DNA of 54,332 nt from Vicinamibacteria bacterium (GCA_016934575.1 JAFGSN010000187.1:1-54332); one strand, 5' to 3'; positions 1 through 11,115 are shown, counted from the stretch's first letter. Translations and numbers: made by a program. Notes: generated from the letters alone by a model not told the origin.

Positions 1-3000
1 AGCGGCGAGTTGCGCGGCGTCTGTTCGACCAGCTCGCTCGAGCTGGGGATCGACGTCGGCGCGCTCGACGAGGTGCTGCTCGTCCAGACGCCGCCGACGC
101 TGGCATCGGCGGCCCAGCGCATCGGGCGCGCCGGTCATGCCGTCGGCGCGGCCAGCCGCGCGCGCTTCTTTCCGCTCGTCCCACGCGACCTTCTCGACGC
201 GGCGGTCGTCGCGCCCGCGGTGCTTGAGGGCGCGATCGAAACGGCGGCGCCCGTATCGGGCGCGCTCGACGTGCTCGCGCAAGCGATCGTCTCGATCGTG
301 GCCACCGAGACCTGGCGGCTGGACGATCTATTCGCGCTGGTGCGCCGCGTCGATCCCTATCACGAGCTGCCGCGGCGGTCGTTCGACCTCGTCGTGGAGA
401 TGCTGGCCGGGACGCGCGGAAACCGCCGCATACGCGCGCTCAATCCTCTCGTATTCATGGACCGCGCGGCCGGCACGCTGCGCGGTCTGCCCGGCGCCGC
501 ACGCCGCGTCTACCTGGCCGGCGGAACCATACCGGACCGCGGCTATTATCGGCTTCGGATCGAAGGAACGGGCGCGCTTCTAGGCGAGCTGGACGAAGAG
601 TTCGTCTGGGAGCGCTCGATCGGCGATTCCTTCACGCTCGGCGTACAGACCTGGCGCATCGAGCGCGTCACGCACAACGACGTGTTCGTTTCACCGGGCG
701 GGCGGCGAGCGGCGATGGCGCCCTTCTGGCGAGCCGACGAGCGGCATCGCCGCTTCGAGACCATGGAGCGCGTGGCGCTGTTTCTCGAATCCACGGAGCC
801 GCGCATCCGCGACCCGCGGCTGCGCGAGGAGCTGATCGAGAACAACCGCCTGGCGCCCGACGCGGCGGACGCGCTAATCCGATTCCTGGGAAAGCAGATG
901 CGCTCCACGGGCGGCATGCTGCCGCACCGCCATCGCGTGATCATCGAACATGTGCGACACGAGAATCATGAGCAGGTCATCCTGCACACGCTCTGGGGCG
1001 GACGGGTCAACCTGCCTTTTGCCCTGGCGCTCAGCGAGGCATGGGAGCGGCGTCACGGCGCGCCCGTCGCCTTCCTCCACGAAGACGACTGTATCGTGGT
1101 GAGCGAAGCAACCGGCGTCGATGTCCGAGAGCTTCTGGCGTTCGTGACTCCGGACAACGTCGAGGATCTGCTGCGCGCGCTTGCCGCGCTCGGGCGTCTT
1201 CGGCGCGCGCTTCCGCGATGCGGCCGCGATCTCGCTTCTTCTTCCGCGCGAGGGCTTTCGCCGCCGCACGCCGCTGTGGCTCGCGCGCCAGAGGGCCAAG
1301 GAGCTGCTGCAGGCGGTGTCGGGCTTCGACGATTTTCCGCTGACGATCGAGGCCTGGCGCGCGTGCCGCGACGACGTCTTCGATCTTGGCGCCCTGCGTT
1401 CGATACTCTCCGAACTCGCTTCCGGCCGCATCGCCGTGCGCGAGGTCGAGAGCGAGCGCCCGTCTCCTTTCTCGGCTCACGCCCAGTGGAAACGCACGAA
1501 CGATCTCATGTACGCGGACGACACGCCGTCGCCCGACGCCGCGCCGCGAGCGCGTCCCAATCTCATACGCGAGGCGGCCTTCTCCGCTCACCTGCGCCCG
1601 CGGCTTCCGCCCGCTCTGTGCCTCGATCTGTCGCGCAAGCTGCGGCGCGTGCATCCCGGCTACGCGCCGCGCTCGATCGAGGATCTGCTCTCCTTCATCG
1701 AAGAGCGCGCCGTCATTCCTCTCGACGAGTGGCGCGAGCTTCTCGCGGCGATCGAGCGCGATCGGGACGAATCGGTCATGCCGCCTGATCGCATCGACAC
1801 GAACGTCGTGTCGATACGTCTTGCCGGACGAGACGCCGCGACGTTCGTGTCTTTGCGCGTGGCTGTTCCACGCATCCTCGACGCTCTCGGAGTCGAGCCG
1901 GCCGGCGTCGAAATCCGCGCCGCGATGAGCGGGCGGGAAATCCTCGACGCGGCCGCCTCGTGCTCAAGGGAACGGATCGTAAGCGACGGGGAGGAAGGCG
2001 ATCCCTTGACGGAGCTGATCGCCGACGTGGTTCGTTTCTATGGTCCCGTATCGGAACGATTCATTCCGGATCTTCTGGCGCTGTCCGAGCCGATCTGGCG
2101 TCAGACACTCGCGGACCTCGTTGACGCGCAACGCATAGTATCCGACGCGCTCACGACCGACGCCGAGGCCGTACAGCTCTGCGACGCCTTGAACCTCGAG
2201 CGCCTACTCCGCCTGACTCGCGCCGCGGCGCGTCCCGCGTTCACTCCTCTCCCGCTCGATCGCTTGCCGTATTTCCTCGCCGCCTGGCAGGGCCTGCTCA
2301 TGCCCGCGGAAGGCCCCGACGGAGTGAGGGCTTCACTCGACCGGCTCGCCGGTTATCCTGCCCCGGTCTCGGTTTGGGAGGACGATCTGCTCCCGTCACG
2401 ATTGTCCAACTATCAAACGGCTTGGCTCGACGCGGTTTTTGCGGAAGGCGGGATCGTCTGGATCGGATGCGGCGAAGAGCGCCTGACGTTCATCGACTCC
2501 GAGGATCGCCTCCTGCTCGGAACCGAGGAGCCGACGTCCGAGGATTCGGTCGTGCTGGATGCCACCTTTCCCGCGCCGTTTGGCCGTTTCACGCTCGATG
2601 ATCTCGTGGCGCACACGCGTCTCGACTCGGCCGATCTCACCCGGAAGCTCTGGCATCTGGCATGGCGCGGCCGCGTCACATGCGACGGATTCGCTCCGGT
2701 GCGCCAGGGCATCGCCGGTCGTTTCCGGCCGAGCGTGATCGGACCGCCGTCTCCGGCGCGGGCCTCGGACCGGCGCCCGCGCTTTGCGCGTTACACGAGA
2801 ACGCGGCCTTTCGGCGGCGCGTGGCGTCGACTGACGCATGTGAATCAACCGGCCGACGCCCTCGAAGAGGAAGCTCTGGCGCGTGATCGCGCGCGGCTGC
2901 TCATTCAACGGTACGGCGTGCTCTTTCGAGAGCTGACGGATCGCGAGCTTCCCGGTCTCTCGTGGAGCCGGCTCTTCCGCGCCCTGCGCCTCCTGGAGTT

Positions 3001-3469
3001 GTCCGGGGAGATTGTCGGCGGGCGCTATTTCGACGACATCCCTGGGCTTCAGTTCGCCTCACCGGCCGCGGTGCGTCTATTAAGCGACGGCCTGGATGCC
3101 GCGGGCGTATATGCGATGAACGCCGTCGATTCCGCGTCGCCTTGCGGGCTCGGCATGGCGGTGACCGGCGCTCTTCCACGGCGCCTGCCGAACGCGCATC
3201 TCGTCTTCGACGGCCCGCGTCTCGCCGTCGTCTCGGAGCAGGGGGGACGGCGGCTCGTCATCCGCGCCGCGCCCGACGACGCGCGCCTTGGCGATTTCCT
3301 CAAGGCCCTACGATCCCGGCTGACTGGCGGCGATAAAGCGCGCCGATCGGTCGTCGTCGAAACGATCAACGGAGCGCCGGCGTCGCGAACCGGCTATCGC
3401 CCCGCCCTCGATGAGCTTTTCGACGTCATGCGCGACCATCTCGCTTTGCGGTTGATGCGGAAGTACTGA
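1..3469 (+). CDS. lhr: Lhr-type large ATP-dependent helicase, 3' portion (5' end outside window), split by an apparent +1 frameshift near 1171-1182
   Basis: Frame 1 has helicase motifs V/VI (CSTSSLELGIDVGALDEVLLVQTPPTLASAAQRIGRAGH). Frame 2 (ORF 1181..3469) continues with Lhr-typical LPRSGVFGARFRDAAAISLLLPREGF and FPLTIEAWRACRDDVFDLGALRSIL..RPSPF. Confidence 0.88.
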
Positions 3470-3566
3470 CGCCCTCGGCCGTTCAATTGCCCCTAACCTG
3501 GAAACGGATAAGATTCAATGATAGGCGCCGATTGGCCGCATCATCCACGCGCCTTGAAGGGAGACA

Positions 3567-4940
3567 ATGGGAATGTTCGGTAATCATTCAATTCGCTATC
3601 ATGTCGTTGAAACGGGATCGGCGCCGAAAACGGCGGCGTTCCTGGCGGCGCTGGGAGTTGTCGCGTCGCTCGCGTTCGCCGCGCCCTCGAGAGACGAACC
3701 GGCGGCAGGCAGTCCAGCGGCGCCGCCGGCCGACGGGATGGGCGCTTATGCCACCGGCAAGTATCGAAACATCTTTATCGAAGCCGGCCGCACCCAGGAA
3801 GAAGTCGACGCCAAGATCGACAAGGCGTATCGGCAGCTCTTCCATGGCGACCTGGAGACGGAGCGGTTGTTTTTCCCGAGCGGCGAGAACGAGAACGGCC
3901 CGCTGGCGTACATTCCCGACATCCAGCACAACGACGTACGTTCCGAGGGCATGTCCTACGGCATGATCATCGCCGTTCAGCTCGACAAGAAAGACGTTTT
4001 CGACGCGCTCTGGAACTGGTCCATGACGTACATGTATCAGAAGGATCCCAAGCATCCCACTTACGGATTCTTCTCCTGGCAGATGGCTTACGACGGCTCC
4101 GTGATCGACGAGCTTCCGGCGCCGGACGGCGAGGAGTACTACGTGATGGCGCTCTATTTCGCCGCGAACCGCTGGGGCAACGGCAAGGGCATCTACGACT
4201 ACAAGGCCCAGGCGGACCGGCTGCTGCACAACATGGTCCATCGCGAGCCGATCACGGGGATGGTGCGCCATCGGCACGGACAACGCGAGCACACCGTGAG
4301 CAAGGAGGTGAACGCCGAGCACGGGATGATTCTCTTCTCTCCGGACGAGCGGAATCATCTCACGGACGCGTCCTATCATCTGCCCGCTTTCTACGAGCTG
4401 TGGGCGCGCTGGGGCCCGGAAGACGACCGTGCGTTCTGGGCCAGGGCCGCCACGGTCAGCCGCGACTATTTCGTGAAAAGCGCCCACCCGGAAACGGGCC
4501 TCGTGCCCAATCTCGGCGGTTTCGACGGGAAACCGGTCGGACTCTTCGGACCATGGTCCACCGCGTTCAGGGAGGACGCCTGGCGCGTGGCCATGAATTG
4601 GTCCGTCGACTGGTCCTGGTGGGCCAAGGATCCGCGCCAGCAGGAGTTGAGCGATCGCATTCAGGCTTTCTTCGAAAGCCAGGGCATGGACGCATACGGC
4701 GACAACTGGAACCTAGACGGCACGGCGATCCGGCAGCGTCATTCGCCGGGCCTCGTCGCCACGAACGGCGTCGCTTCTCTCGCGGCGACGAACGGTGAGC
4801 GCGCCAGAAAGTTCACGGAGGCCCTCTGGAACCTGGAAGTCCCGTCGAGTCGCATTTTTCGCTACTACGACGGCCTGCTCTACATGATGAGTCTCATGCA
4901 CGCCGGCGGCAGATTCCAGATCATCATGCCGCGGCAATGA
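3567..4940 (+). CDS. Secreted GH8-family glycoside hydrolase, reducing-end xylose-releasing exo-oligoxylanase-like
   Basis: N-terminal hydrophobic signal. GH8/Rex-type motifs NDVRSEGMSYGMIIAVQLDKKDVFDALWNW, DASYHLPAFYELWARWGP, WRVAMNWSVDW. SD aaggagaca just upstream. Confidence 0.85.
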   Translation: MGMFGNHSIRYHVVETGSAPKTAAFLAALGVVASLAFAAPSRDEPAAGSPAAPPADGMGAYATGKYRNIFIEAGRTQEEVDAKIDKAYRQLFHGDLETERLFFPSGENENGPLAYIPDIQHNDVRSEGMSYGMIIAVQLDKKDVFDALWNWSMTYMYQKDPKHPTYGFFSWQMAYDGSVIDELPAPDGEEYYVMALYFAANRWGNGKGIYDYKAQADRLLHNMVHREPITGMVRHRHGQREHTVSKEVNAEHGMILFSPDERNHLTDASYHLPAFYELWARWGPEDDRAFWARAATVSRDYFVKSAHPETGLVPNLGGFDGKPVGLFGPWSTAFREDAWRVAMNWSVDWSWWAKDPRQQELSDRIQAFFESQGMDAYGDNWNLDGTAIRQRHSPGLVATNGVASLAATNGERARKFTEALWNLEVPSSRIFRYYDGLLYMMSLMHAGGRFQIIMPRQ

Positions 4941-7252
4941 CCCCAGGGTTGCGCGACATGATTCGACTCGCGATTTCCCGTCGAATACGCCGGCGTCCAT
5001 CAGTGCGCCAATGGCTGAAAATTATCCCGTTCTTGGTGTTCATGTTCATTCCGACCCAGGCTCTCTGGGCGCGTGATTACTGGGTCGACGCCAGCGCGCC
5101 GGACGGCGGAGACGGAAGCCCGGCCTTTCCTTATCGCCAAATTCAGTCCGCCGCATCCCGGGCCGCCGCTGGCGACATGGTGAGGATTCTTCCAGGCATC
5201 TACCGCGAGACGGTCATTCCCGCGAATAGCGGCTTCTCCGGACTTCCCATCGTCTATCGAGCGGAAAACGGGCCGGACACGGCGTTCATCCATGGCTCCG
5301 TGCCGTCTTCTTCTCTTGCCTGGACGGCCGCCGGCGATGACGTCTACTGGGCGGATATCTCCATGTTGCCAACCTTGCCGGAATTGATCTACGAAGTTCC
5401 CGTTTCGGGCCGCCCGATCAGGTATCCAAAAGCGCACGAACCGGACTTCACGGTGACGACGGCATGGAAACACCACGAGAACTGGCGGACGGCCGAGGGC
5501 GGCGGCGCGGCCGGGAATCGGTCGATGTACGAGTTGACCGATGCCGCGCATCTGAGCGGACCGCCCGACTTGAAGGGCGCTGTCGTCTACATGCTGGATA
5601 CGATCGAGGCCTTCTACAACTACCGCCGGACGGTGACAAGCCACGACGGGGCGACCGGAACAATCGGATGGACGCAGAAGGCGGAATTCGACAGCGGCTC
5701 CGACAATCCGGCGATCGGCATGTGCACGAAGTATTTCATCGAGGGCAAGAGCGTCTTCTGCGACGAGCCTCACGAGTGGTACGTCGAGAACGACCGATTG
5801 TATGTCCGCATGAACGGCGCCGTGGATCCGGCGACTCGCGACATCGAGATCGCGGTGCGCGGAATCGGCGTGGATTGCACGGATCGCTCCTTCCTCACCT
5901 TCAAGGATTTAAACATACGCTTCATCAATAATCGCTTATCGGAGGAAGGAACGCAGCATCCCGAGGGCGCTTTCCTGGTTTTCAATTACGACGCGCCGCA
6001 GAGCAGCCAGTATCTCGTTCTGGACAACCTAGATATCGCGCACTGCGGCAAGGGCTTGCGGTTCATCCAGTCGGCGGTCCAGGCCGGCCATCGCACCGAG
6101 CACGTCACGGTGAGGAACTGCGAGATTCACGACATCGAGGGCAGCGCGCTCGACATGAAATCCTGGAACTATCCTCAAGGCGCCGGCGTGCGCGGCGGAT
6201 ACCCGCACTTCATTTTCGAGTCCAATCATGTCCACGACGTCGGATTCAAGGCCGTCGCGGAAAGCCACGCCTTGATGTTCCTGGACGTCTACAAGCTGAT
6301 CGTGCGCGACAACTGGATTCATGACGTCGCGCACAAGGGAGTCATGATCAGTCGCGCCAAGAAGGGCGACGACGCCGGAGAATACATCCTGGTTCAGAAC
6401 AACGTGATCGAAAGAACTGGGCTGAACCACAGCGAAGGAGCGGGGATCGGCGCTTGGGACTTCAACCTGACCTGGCTCAAGACGCTGATCATGGGAAACG
6501 TGATCTCCGACGTCCATTCCTGGACCCACGCTTGCGCCGAAGCCGCGGCCGGCCGCAATCCGGACGGATACTCTTATTACAACGGCGAATCCGGCATGGG
6601 GGTGAATCTGGATCACGTGCGCGGCGTCAATCTCTATCGAAATATCGTGCTGGACGGCAGCTATTTCGGCCTGGAATCCACGCGCGACACGCGCGTCCAC
6701 AACAACCTCGTGCGCGGCTCGTGGCAAGGAGTCTCGGGCATGACCCAGCACGCCGGGCAGGAAAACGTCCGGATCATGAACAACATCCTGCTCGACAATT
6801 ATTATGGAATCCGGATCAATCCCGCGGACACGGCCTTGACCGAGATCGATCACAATCTCTATCAGCGCACGGACGGCGGTCCGTCATGGAGTCCGCGTTC
6901 GCACCTCTTTCTGGATCTTCCGTCGCAGAATCATTTCTATTTGAGCGTCGCTGAAATACAGGCGAGTCCGCTGTTCGATTGGGAAGCGCACGGCGTGGAG
7001 AACGCGGGCGCGCCGATTGTGCGGAATCCGTCGGGCGAAACGCGAGACGACTTCCGCCTGGTGTCCGGCGCCAAGGCGATCGACGCCGGCGCGCCGCCGG
7101 CCGAGATCGCCGCCTTGATGACGGAACTTTCCGATAATCTCGGCGTCCCTGTCGCGGACGTGACGACTCAAGGTCCATACGACATCGGTCCTGATGAATA
7201 CGTCATGACGCCCCGGCCGCGCGGATTGAGAATTCGGCCGAGGATGGAATAG
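4937..7252 (+). CDS. Secreted right-handed parallel beta-helix protein (DUF1565/pectate-lyase-like)
   Basis: Signal-like N-terminus, then DYWVDASAPDGGDGSPAFPYRQIQSAASRAAAGDMVRILPGIYRE and repeated beta-helix N/H-rich rungs. ATGA overlap with the GH8 stop. Confidence 0.8.
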   Translation: MTPGLRDMIRLAISRRIRRRPSVRQWLKIIPFLVFMFIPTQALWARDYWVDASAPDGGDGSPAFPYRQIQSAASRAAAGDMVRILPGIYRETVIPANSGFSGLPIVYRAENGPDTAFIHGSVPSSSLAWTAAGDDVYWADISMLPTLPELIYEVPVSGRPIRYPKAHEPDFTVTTAWKHHENWRTAEGGGAAGNRSMYELTDAAHLSGPPDLKGAVVYMLDTIEAFYNYRRTVTSHDGATGTIGWTQKAEFDSGSDNPAIGMCTKYFIEGKSVFCDEPHEWYVENDRLYVRMNGAVDPATRDIEIAVRGIGVDCTDRSFLTFKDLNIRFINNRLSEEGTQHPEGAFLVFNYDAPQSSQYLVLDNLDIAHCGKGLRFIQSAVQAGHRTEHVTVRNCEIHDIEGSALDMKSWNYPQGAGVRGGYPHFIFESNHVHDVGFKAVAESHALMFLDVYKLIVRDNWIHDVAHKGVMISRAKKGDDAGEYILVQNNVIERTGLNHSEGAGIGAWDFNLTWLKTLIMGNVISDVHSWTHACAEAAAGRNPDGYSYYNGESGMGVNLDHVRGVNLYRNIVLDGSYFGLESTRDTRVHNNLVRGSWQGVSGMTQHAGQENVRIMNNILLDNYYGIRINPADTALTEIDHNLYQRTDGGPSWSPRSHLFLDLPSQNHFYLSVAEIQASPLFDWEAHGVENAGAPIVRNPSGETRDDFRLVSGAKAIDAGAPPAEIAALMTELSDNLGVPVADVTTQGPYDIGPDEYVMTPRPRGLRIRPRME

Positions 7253-7367
7253 GCGCAAGGCGCCGAGCGATGAGAAGAGCTGCGTGGAACAGACCTTGGC
7301 GCTATCCGATTTCGGATTGGCGGGCCGAGACATCGCCGCGCCGCTGACGGACGTCGAGCGCGAACGC

Positions 7368-8237
7368 CTATTCTTGCGGCGGAAAAAGCCGGTAGCGGTA
7401 GTCGCGCGCGAAACCGTCGATCTCTGGAAACAACGACGCTTCAGTCACGTTCATGTGGCGCAGTTCGTCAAGCGCGTCCCAGTGACACCCGCGGATGACG
7501 AAGAGCTTCATGTGATCATCCCTGTTCATGGCGTTCGCCACGGTCGCCCGCAAGTTCTCGGCGAACGACGCCTCCAGATCGCCCTGGCACAGGAACACGC
7601 CTTGCTGGATCGTCAGACGCTCGTTGAGACGGAGAGGATTGAGAGGATAGACGAACTTGACGCGCTTGCCGGCACGAAACAGGCGAACAAAGAACTCGCC
7701 TGACCGCTTTTCCAGGAAGCGCGCAAGCATCTTGTCCAAGCGATAGCGCCGAAGCAGACGTTCGACTCGCTTGGCGAGCCACTGCGCATCGACCGCCCAT
7801 ACCGCCGCGTCGCCTTCGAGCGGCCCGTCCTTGTCCTTAACCGCGGCATGAGCCGCCACATAGGGCGAATAGCTCCAATCGAGCAGTTGCGTGGGCGCCC
7901 CGTAATGTTGCATGACGGCCAGCCATTCCAGCCAGTCGTCGGACGTGGGCGGACTGGAGATCAGGTGCCCGGAACGCCGCTGGAAATCACGCACCATCTC
8001 GTCTTGCCATCTGACGCGAGTCCACTTCTTCGTCGTCTTATCAGGCAATCGGTTCCAGCAACGCTCGAATAACGGCCGTAGGGTGGAGTGCTCGGCGGAT
8101 TGCCCGCGGTAGATCCAGGGCGAGTCCGAGGTTCCTGCCATCGACAGCCTGCGCAGCTTGTCGAGGAAATCGGCCCAGCCCGCGCATTGGATTCGACGGA
8201 ACAGATCGGAGACATTCTCTCTTTTGTTTGCATTCAT
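7368..8237 (-). CDS. FRG domain-containing protein
   Basis: WIYRGQSAEHSTLRPLFERCW and MQHYGAPTQLLDWSYSPYVAAHAAV match the FRG domain signature. ATG start with ggaagg upstream. Confidence 0.82.
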   Translation of the reverse strand: MNANKRENVSDLFRRIQCAGWADFLDKLRRLSMAGTSDSPWIYRGQSAEHSTLRPLFERCWNRLPDKTTKKWTRVRWQDEMVRDFQRRSGHLISSPPTSDDWLEWLAVMQHYGAPTQLLDWSYSPYVAAHAAVKDKDGPLEGDAAVWAVDAQWLAKRVERLLRRYRLDKMLARFLEKRSGEFFVRLFRAGKRVKFVYPLNPLRLNERLTIQQGVFLCQGDLEASFAENLRATVANAMNRDDHMKLFVIRGCHWDALDELRHMNVTEASLFPEIDGFARDYRYRLFPPQE

Positions 8238-8359
8238 GCTGGCGCTTCCTTCCTCTCATGCCGCGCGGGGGCGGGTCCCGGACGATGCCATGTCCGGATT
8301 CGACTTCGACGGTCGCTTGGCGATCGTATGTCGCCGTTGATCTCTCCGGCGCTCGCGAC

Positions 8360-10201
8360 TCATCGCAGCACATAGAACCACAGCGCGCCGTAGAGATTCA
8401 ACAAAACGGAATATTGAACGAGCGGAACGAGCGGCCATGGATACGCACGGCAGAGGCGGCCGGCGGCATATACCAGGACCGGGATCAAGTCCACGCCGTA
8501 GCGATAGCCGAACTGAAACCAGCCGTTCGATTCGTGCAGGAGAAGTCCGCCCCAGTGCAGAAACAGCGCGAGCGCAATCAACGCCTTCTCGCTTCGCGGC
8601 AATCTCCCGCTAAGGAACGCCCCGAAACCCAACAGGAGGATCGGACTGTGAATCCATATGGCGGTGCCACGCCCACTGAAGCCCAGGATTTCGCGCCCCG
8701 CATCCCACGCCGGGAGCTGCGCAAAAGCATGAAATAGGTTACGCGGCAGGTATGCCAGATTGAAAACACCGTGTTCTACGGCACGCGACCAGGGAAGAAA
8801 CGTGTGACCGAACTCGAACGGCGAGCCAAAGCGCGCGATGTTATAGACGGCATAGAAGACGATCGGGGGCGCAAAACCGATGATCGCGGCCGCCACATTT
8901 CGCCATGCCGGCGCCCGCCGGCAAGCCAGGTAGCAGTAGAGCGGTACGGTGAAGACGTGGAACGGCCGGCAGCCGACGGAAAAACCCAGCAGAAGAGCGC
9001 CAACTGCCGCGCGAGACGGTGAAACCGCCCCGGATACGCACAGGAACGCGGCGAGCGCAAAGCAGACGCCGAAGAGATGGCCTTGATGCCAGACCGAGCC
9101 CTCGAGCGAAAGATAAAGAACATTCGTTCCCCAGAAAAAAGCGAAAGCCAGGAGAAATGCCGAGCGCCGGTCGGCGCCCAGACGCACCAGCAGGGCGAAG
9201 GCCATCATCATTGATAGCCATGTGGCCAGAAGCAGCGCCAGCGTGTTGGGGGTCTCCCGGCCGAAGATGAGCGTGAGCGGCAACTCGACGAGAGTCGGCA
9301 CCGGCGGGAAACTGACGTAGTAGCGACCCTTGTAGGGTGAAAGCTCCAGCCATCCGCCGTCCTCGAGTTGCGAGACGCGCCCTTCGCGCCAAAGGGTCGC
9401 CTGGAGGGCATGCTGGTCGGCGCCGGAGTGATGTAGAAGCGACCGATCGATCGCCGGCAGCAACGCGAGCCAGAGCAACAGCATCGTGCCCCCGAAGATC
9501 AGAACGTCAGGACGGATGACGCGGCTTGCGGACGCCGCCTCCTTCGGTTGAATCGTCCGACCGAGAAAACGCCAACCCAACGGCGCGGCGAGCACGACGA
9601 TGCCCGCCAGGATGAGCATCAACGAATGAGAGCGCCAAGACGACGCGCGCTCCAGGTGATGCGCCTTGACGATGAACGGGACGACTCCGTCCGGCAGCGA
9701 CTCGATTCGCTCGAGCGTCACGTCGTCGAACCACGCGATGCCCTGATTCGGTCGAGTGGGCAGACCGAGCGTCAACATCAACGTGACCGAGTCGACTCCG
9801 CGCCCGGTCTTGAGATACAACTCCACGGCCTGCCACTCGTTGTCGCCGCGCAAGTCGCCTGCGATACGCGTCAATCCCCGGACTGTCAATCCCGCGCCGG
9901 CCGCATTCCGTCCGATGTCCTGAGTTCGCGCCCAGGCCGAAATGCGATAAAGCAAGCCCGGCGCGACACGCAAATCTTGCATTAGGCAAGCATGCGCGGG
10001 ATCGAGATTCTCGATGCGCATGCTGCGTTCGCCATCGTGGCTGCGGCGCGCATCGACCGTGAATCGACTGCAAGAGTCGTCCATCACGGACGCGACGGCG
10101 GTCCATCCGATCACGCGTCCATCATTCCGCGTCTCCTCAAACGATGGATTGGCGATTGTTACGGCGCCGGCGGCGAACAGAACGAGGAACAGCAGCGACA
10201 C
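8360..10201 (-). CDS. Membrane protein with N-terminal CBM4/9-like domain and multi-pass GT-C-like C-terminal region
   Basis: Signal peptide, then NPSFEETRNDGRVIGWTAV..YRISAWARTQ..GIAWFDDVTLERIE (CBM4_9-like jelly roll), followed by many hydrophobic segments. GTG start. Confidence 0.65.
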   Translation of the reverse strand: MSLLFLVLFAAGAVTIANPSFEETRNDGRVIGWTAVASVMDDSCSRFTVDARRSHDGERSMRIENLDPAHACLMQDLRVAPGLLYRISAWARTQDIGRNAAGAGLTVRGLTRIAGDLRGDNEWQAVELYLKTGRGVDSVTLMLTLGLPTRPNQGIAWFDDVTLERIESLPDGVVPFIVKAHHLERASSWRSHSLMLILAGIVVLAAPLGWRFLGRTIQPKEAASASRVIRPDVLIFGGTMLLLWLALLPAIDRSLLHHSGADQHALQATLWREGRVSQLEDGGWLELSPYKGRYYVSFPPVPTLVELPLTLIFGRETPNTLALLLATWLSMMMAFALLVRLGADRRSAFLLAFAFFWGTNVLYLSLEGSVWHQGHLFGVCFALAAFLCVSGAVSPSRAAVGALLLGFSVGCRPFHVFTVPLYCYLACRRAPAWRNVAAAIIGFAPPIVFYAVYNIARFGSPFEFGHTFLPWSRAVEHGVFNLAYLPRNLFHAFAQLPAWDAGREILGFSGRGTAIWIHSPILLLGFGAFLSGRLPRSEKALIALALFLHWGGLLLHESNGWFQFGYRYGVDLIPVLVYAAGRLCRAYPWPLVPLVQYSVLLNLYGALWFYVLR

Positions 10202-10626
10202 GGCTCAATACGCTCGATTCCGGAAAAAGGGGGCAGCGAGGCGCATGGCGGAATCTGAAAGCTACTACCAGCGCCTCGGGGGTGTCAAGAGCAATGGATG
10301 TGGAAATGGCGCGCCGTTCCCTTTATCTCGGCGAGACTCCGCGCGTCGGCCGTCATGGCGAGGCTGTCGTCGACATGCTCGCGCCCAGCAGCCGGGCCGT
10401 GCAGACCACACGGAATCTCCGCGGTTTCTGGGCGTGCGCAAGGAGTTGCGCGGACGATCGCCGGAGCGTCCCGGTTCCGAGGACCTTTCGAAGCGCCGAA
10501 CCCGGCGCGCGAAAAACCAACGTTGAGATTCAAATCTCCGAAACACGGCCCTGATCCGCCGCCGGCGTGGAAGGACGCCTGGTCAAGCCGTTGCGTTTGC
10601 GGTACTCTTTCCTAACGGAACAGGCG

Positions 10627-10950
10627 ATGCCGGAGCGCGAGGCGGAAAGACGTCTGTCGAGGCGTATCTCCTATCCGTGCGAGATCCGCGGCTACGCCCT
10701 GGGCGCGAGCCTGGTGGGCGCTCATCTCACGGACCTGAGCGTCGGCGGCGCATTCGTCGAAATGAACCTCGATCTGACCGAACGTACGGTGATTGTGTTG
10801 AAATTCCGGGTGAATGACGCGAACGTCAAGGTCGAGGGCACGGTCGTGCGCAACGATCCGCCGCGCGGCGTGGCCGTGCGGTTCATCAACCTTGCGCCGG
10901 AGCATCGCGACGCCATCGAGCGTGCGATCGAGAAACACCGGATTGGCTAG
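10627..10950 (+). CDS. PilZ domain protein with canonical c-di-GMP motifs
   Basis: RRLSRR (RxxxR) and DLSVGG (DxSxxG). ATG at 10627 is in frame with the longer called ORF. Confidence 0.75.
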   Translation: MPEREAERRLSRRISYPCEIRGYALGASLVGAHLTDLSVGGAFVEMNLDLTERTVIVLKFRVNDANVKVEGTVVRNDPPRGVAVRFINLAPEHRDAIERAIEKHRIG

Positions 10951-11060
10951 ATCCATCCGTTCACGGTCCGATCCGTTCTGGACGACCGAGCCAAGCGCGG
11001 TTCGCTGCCATGCGCTTTCGTATCCATGCACGGGTAAACCGTTTTCTTGAAGGCGTCCGT

Positions 11061-11082
11061 ATCCGGCGAATATCCGGCGAAT
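11061..11082. repeat. Perfect 11-bp tandem duplication upstream of the adaptor gene
   Basis: atccggcgaat atccggcgaat, head to tail. Confidence 0.6.
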
Positions 11083-11115
11083 GCAACCTGGGACGGGTTA
11101 CCAACGTATTCTGAG

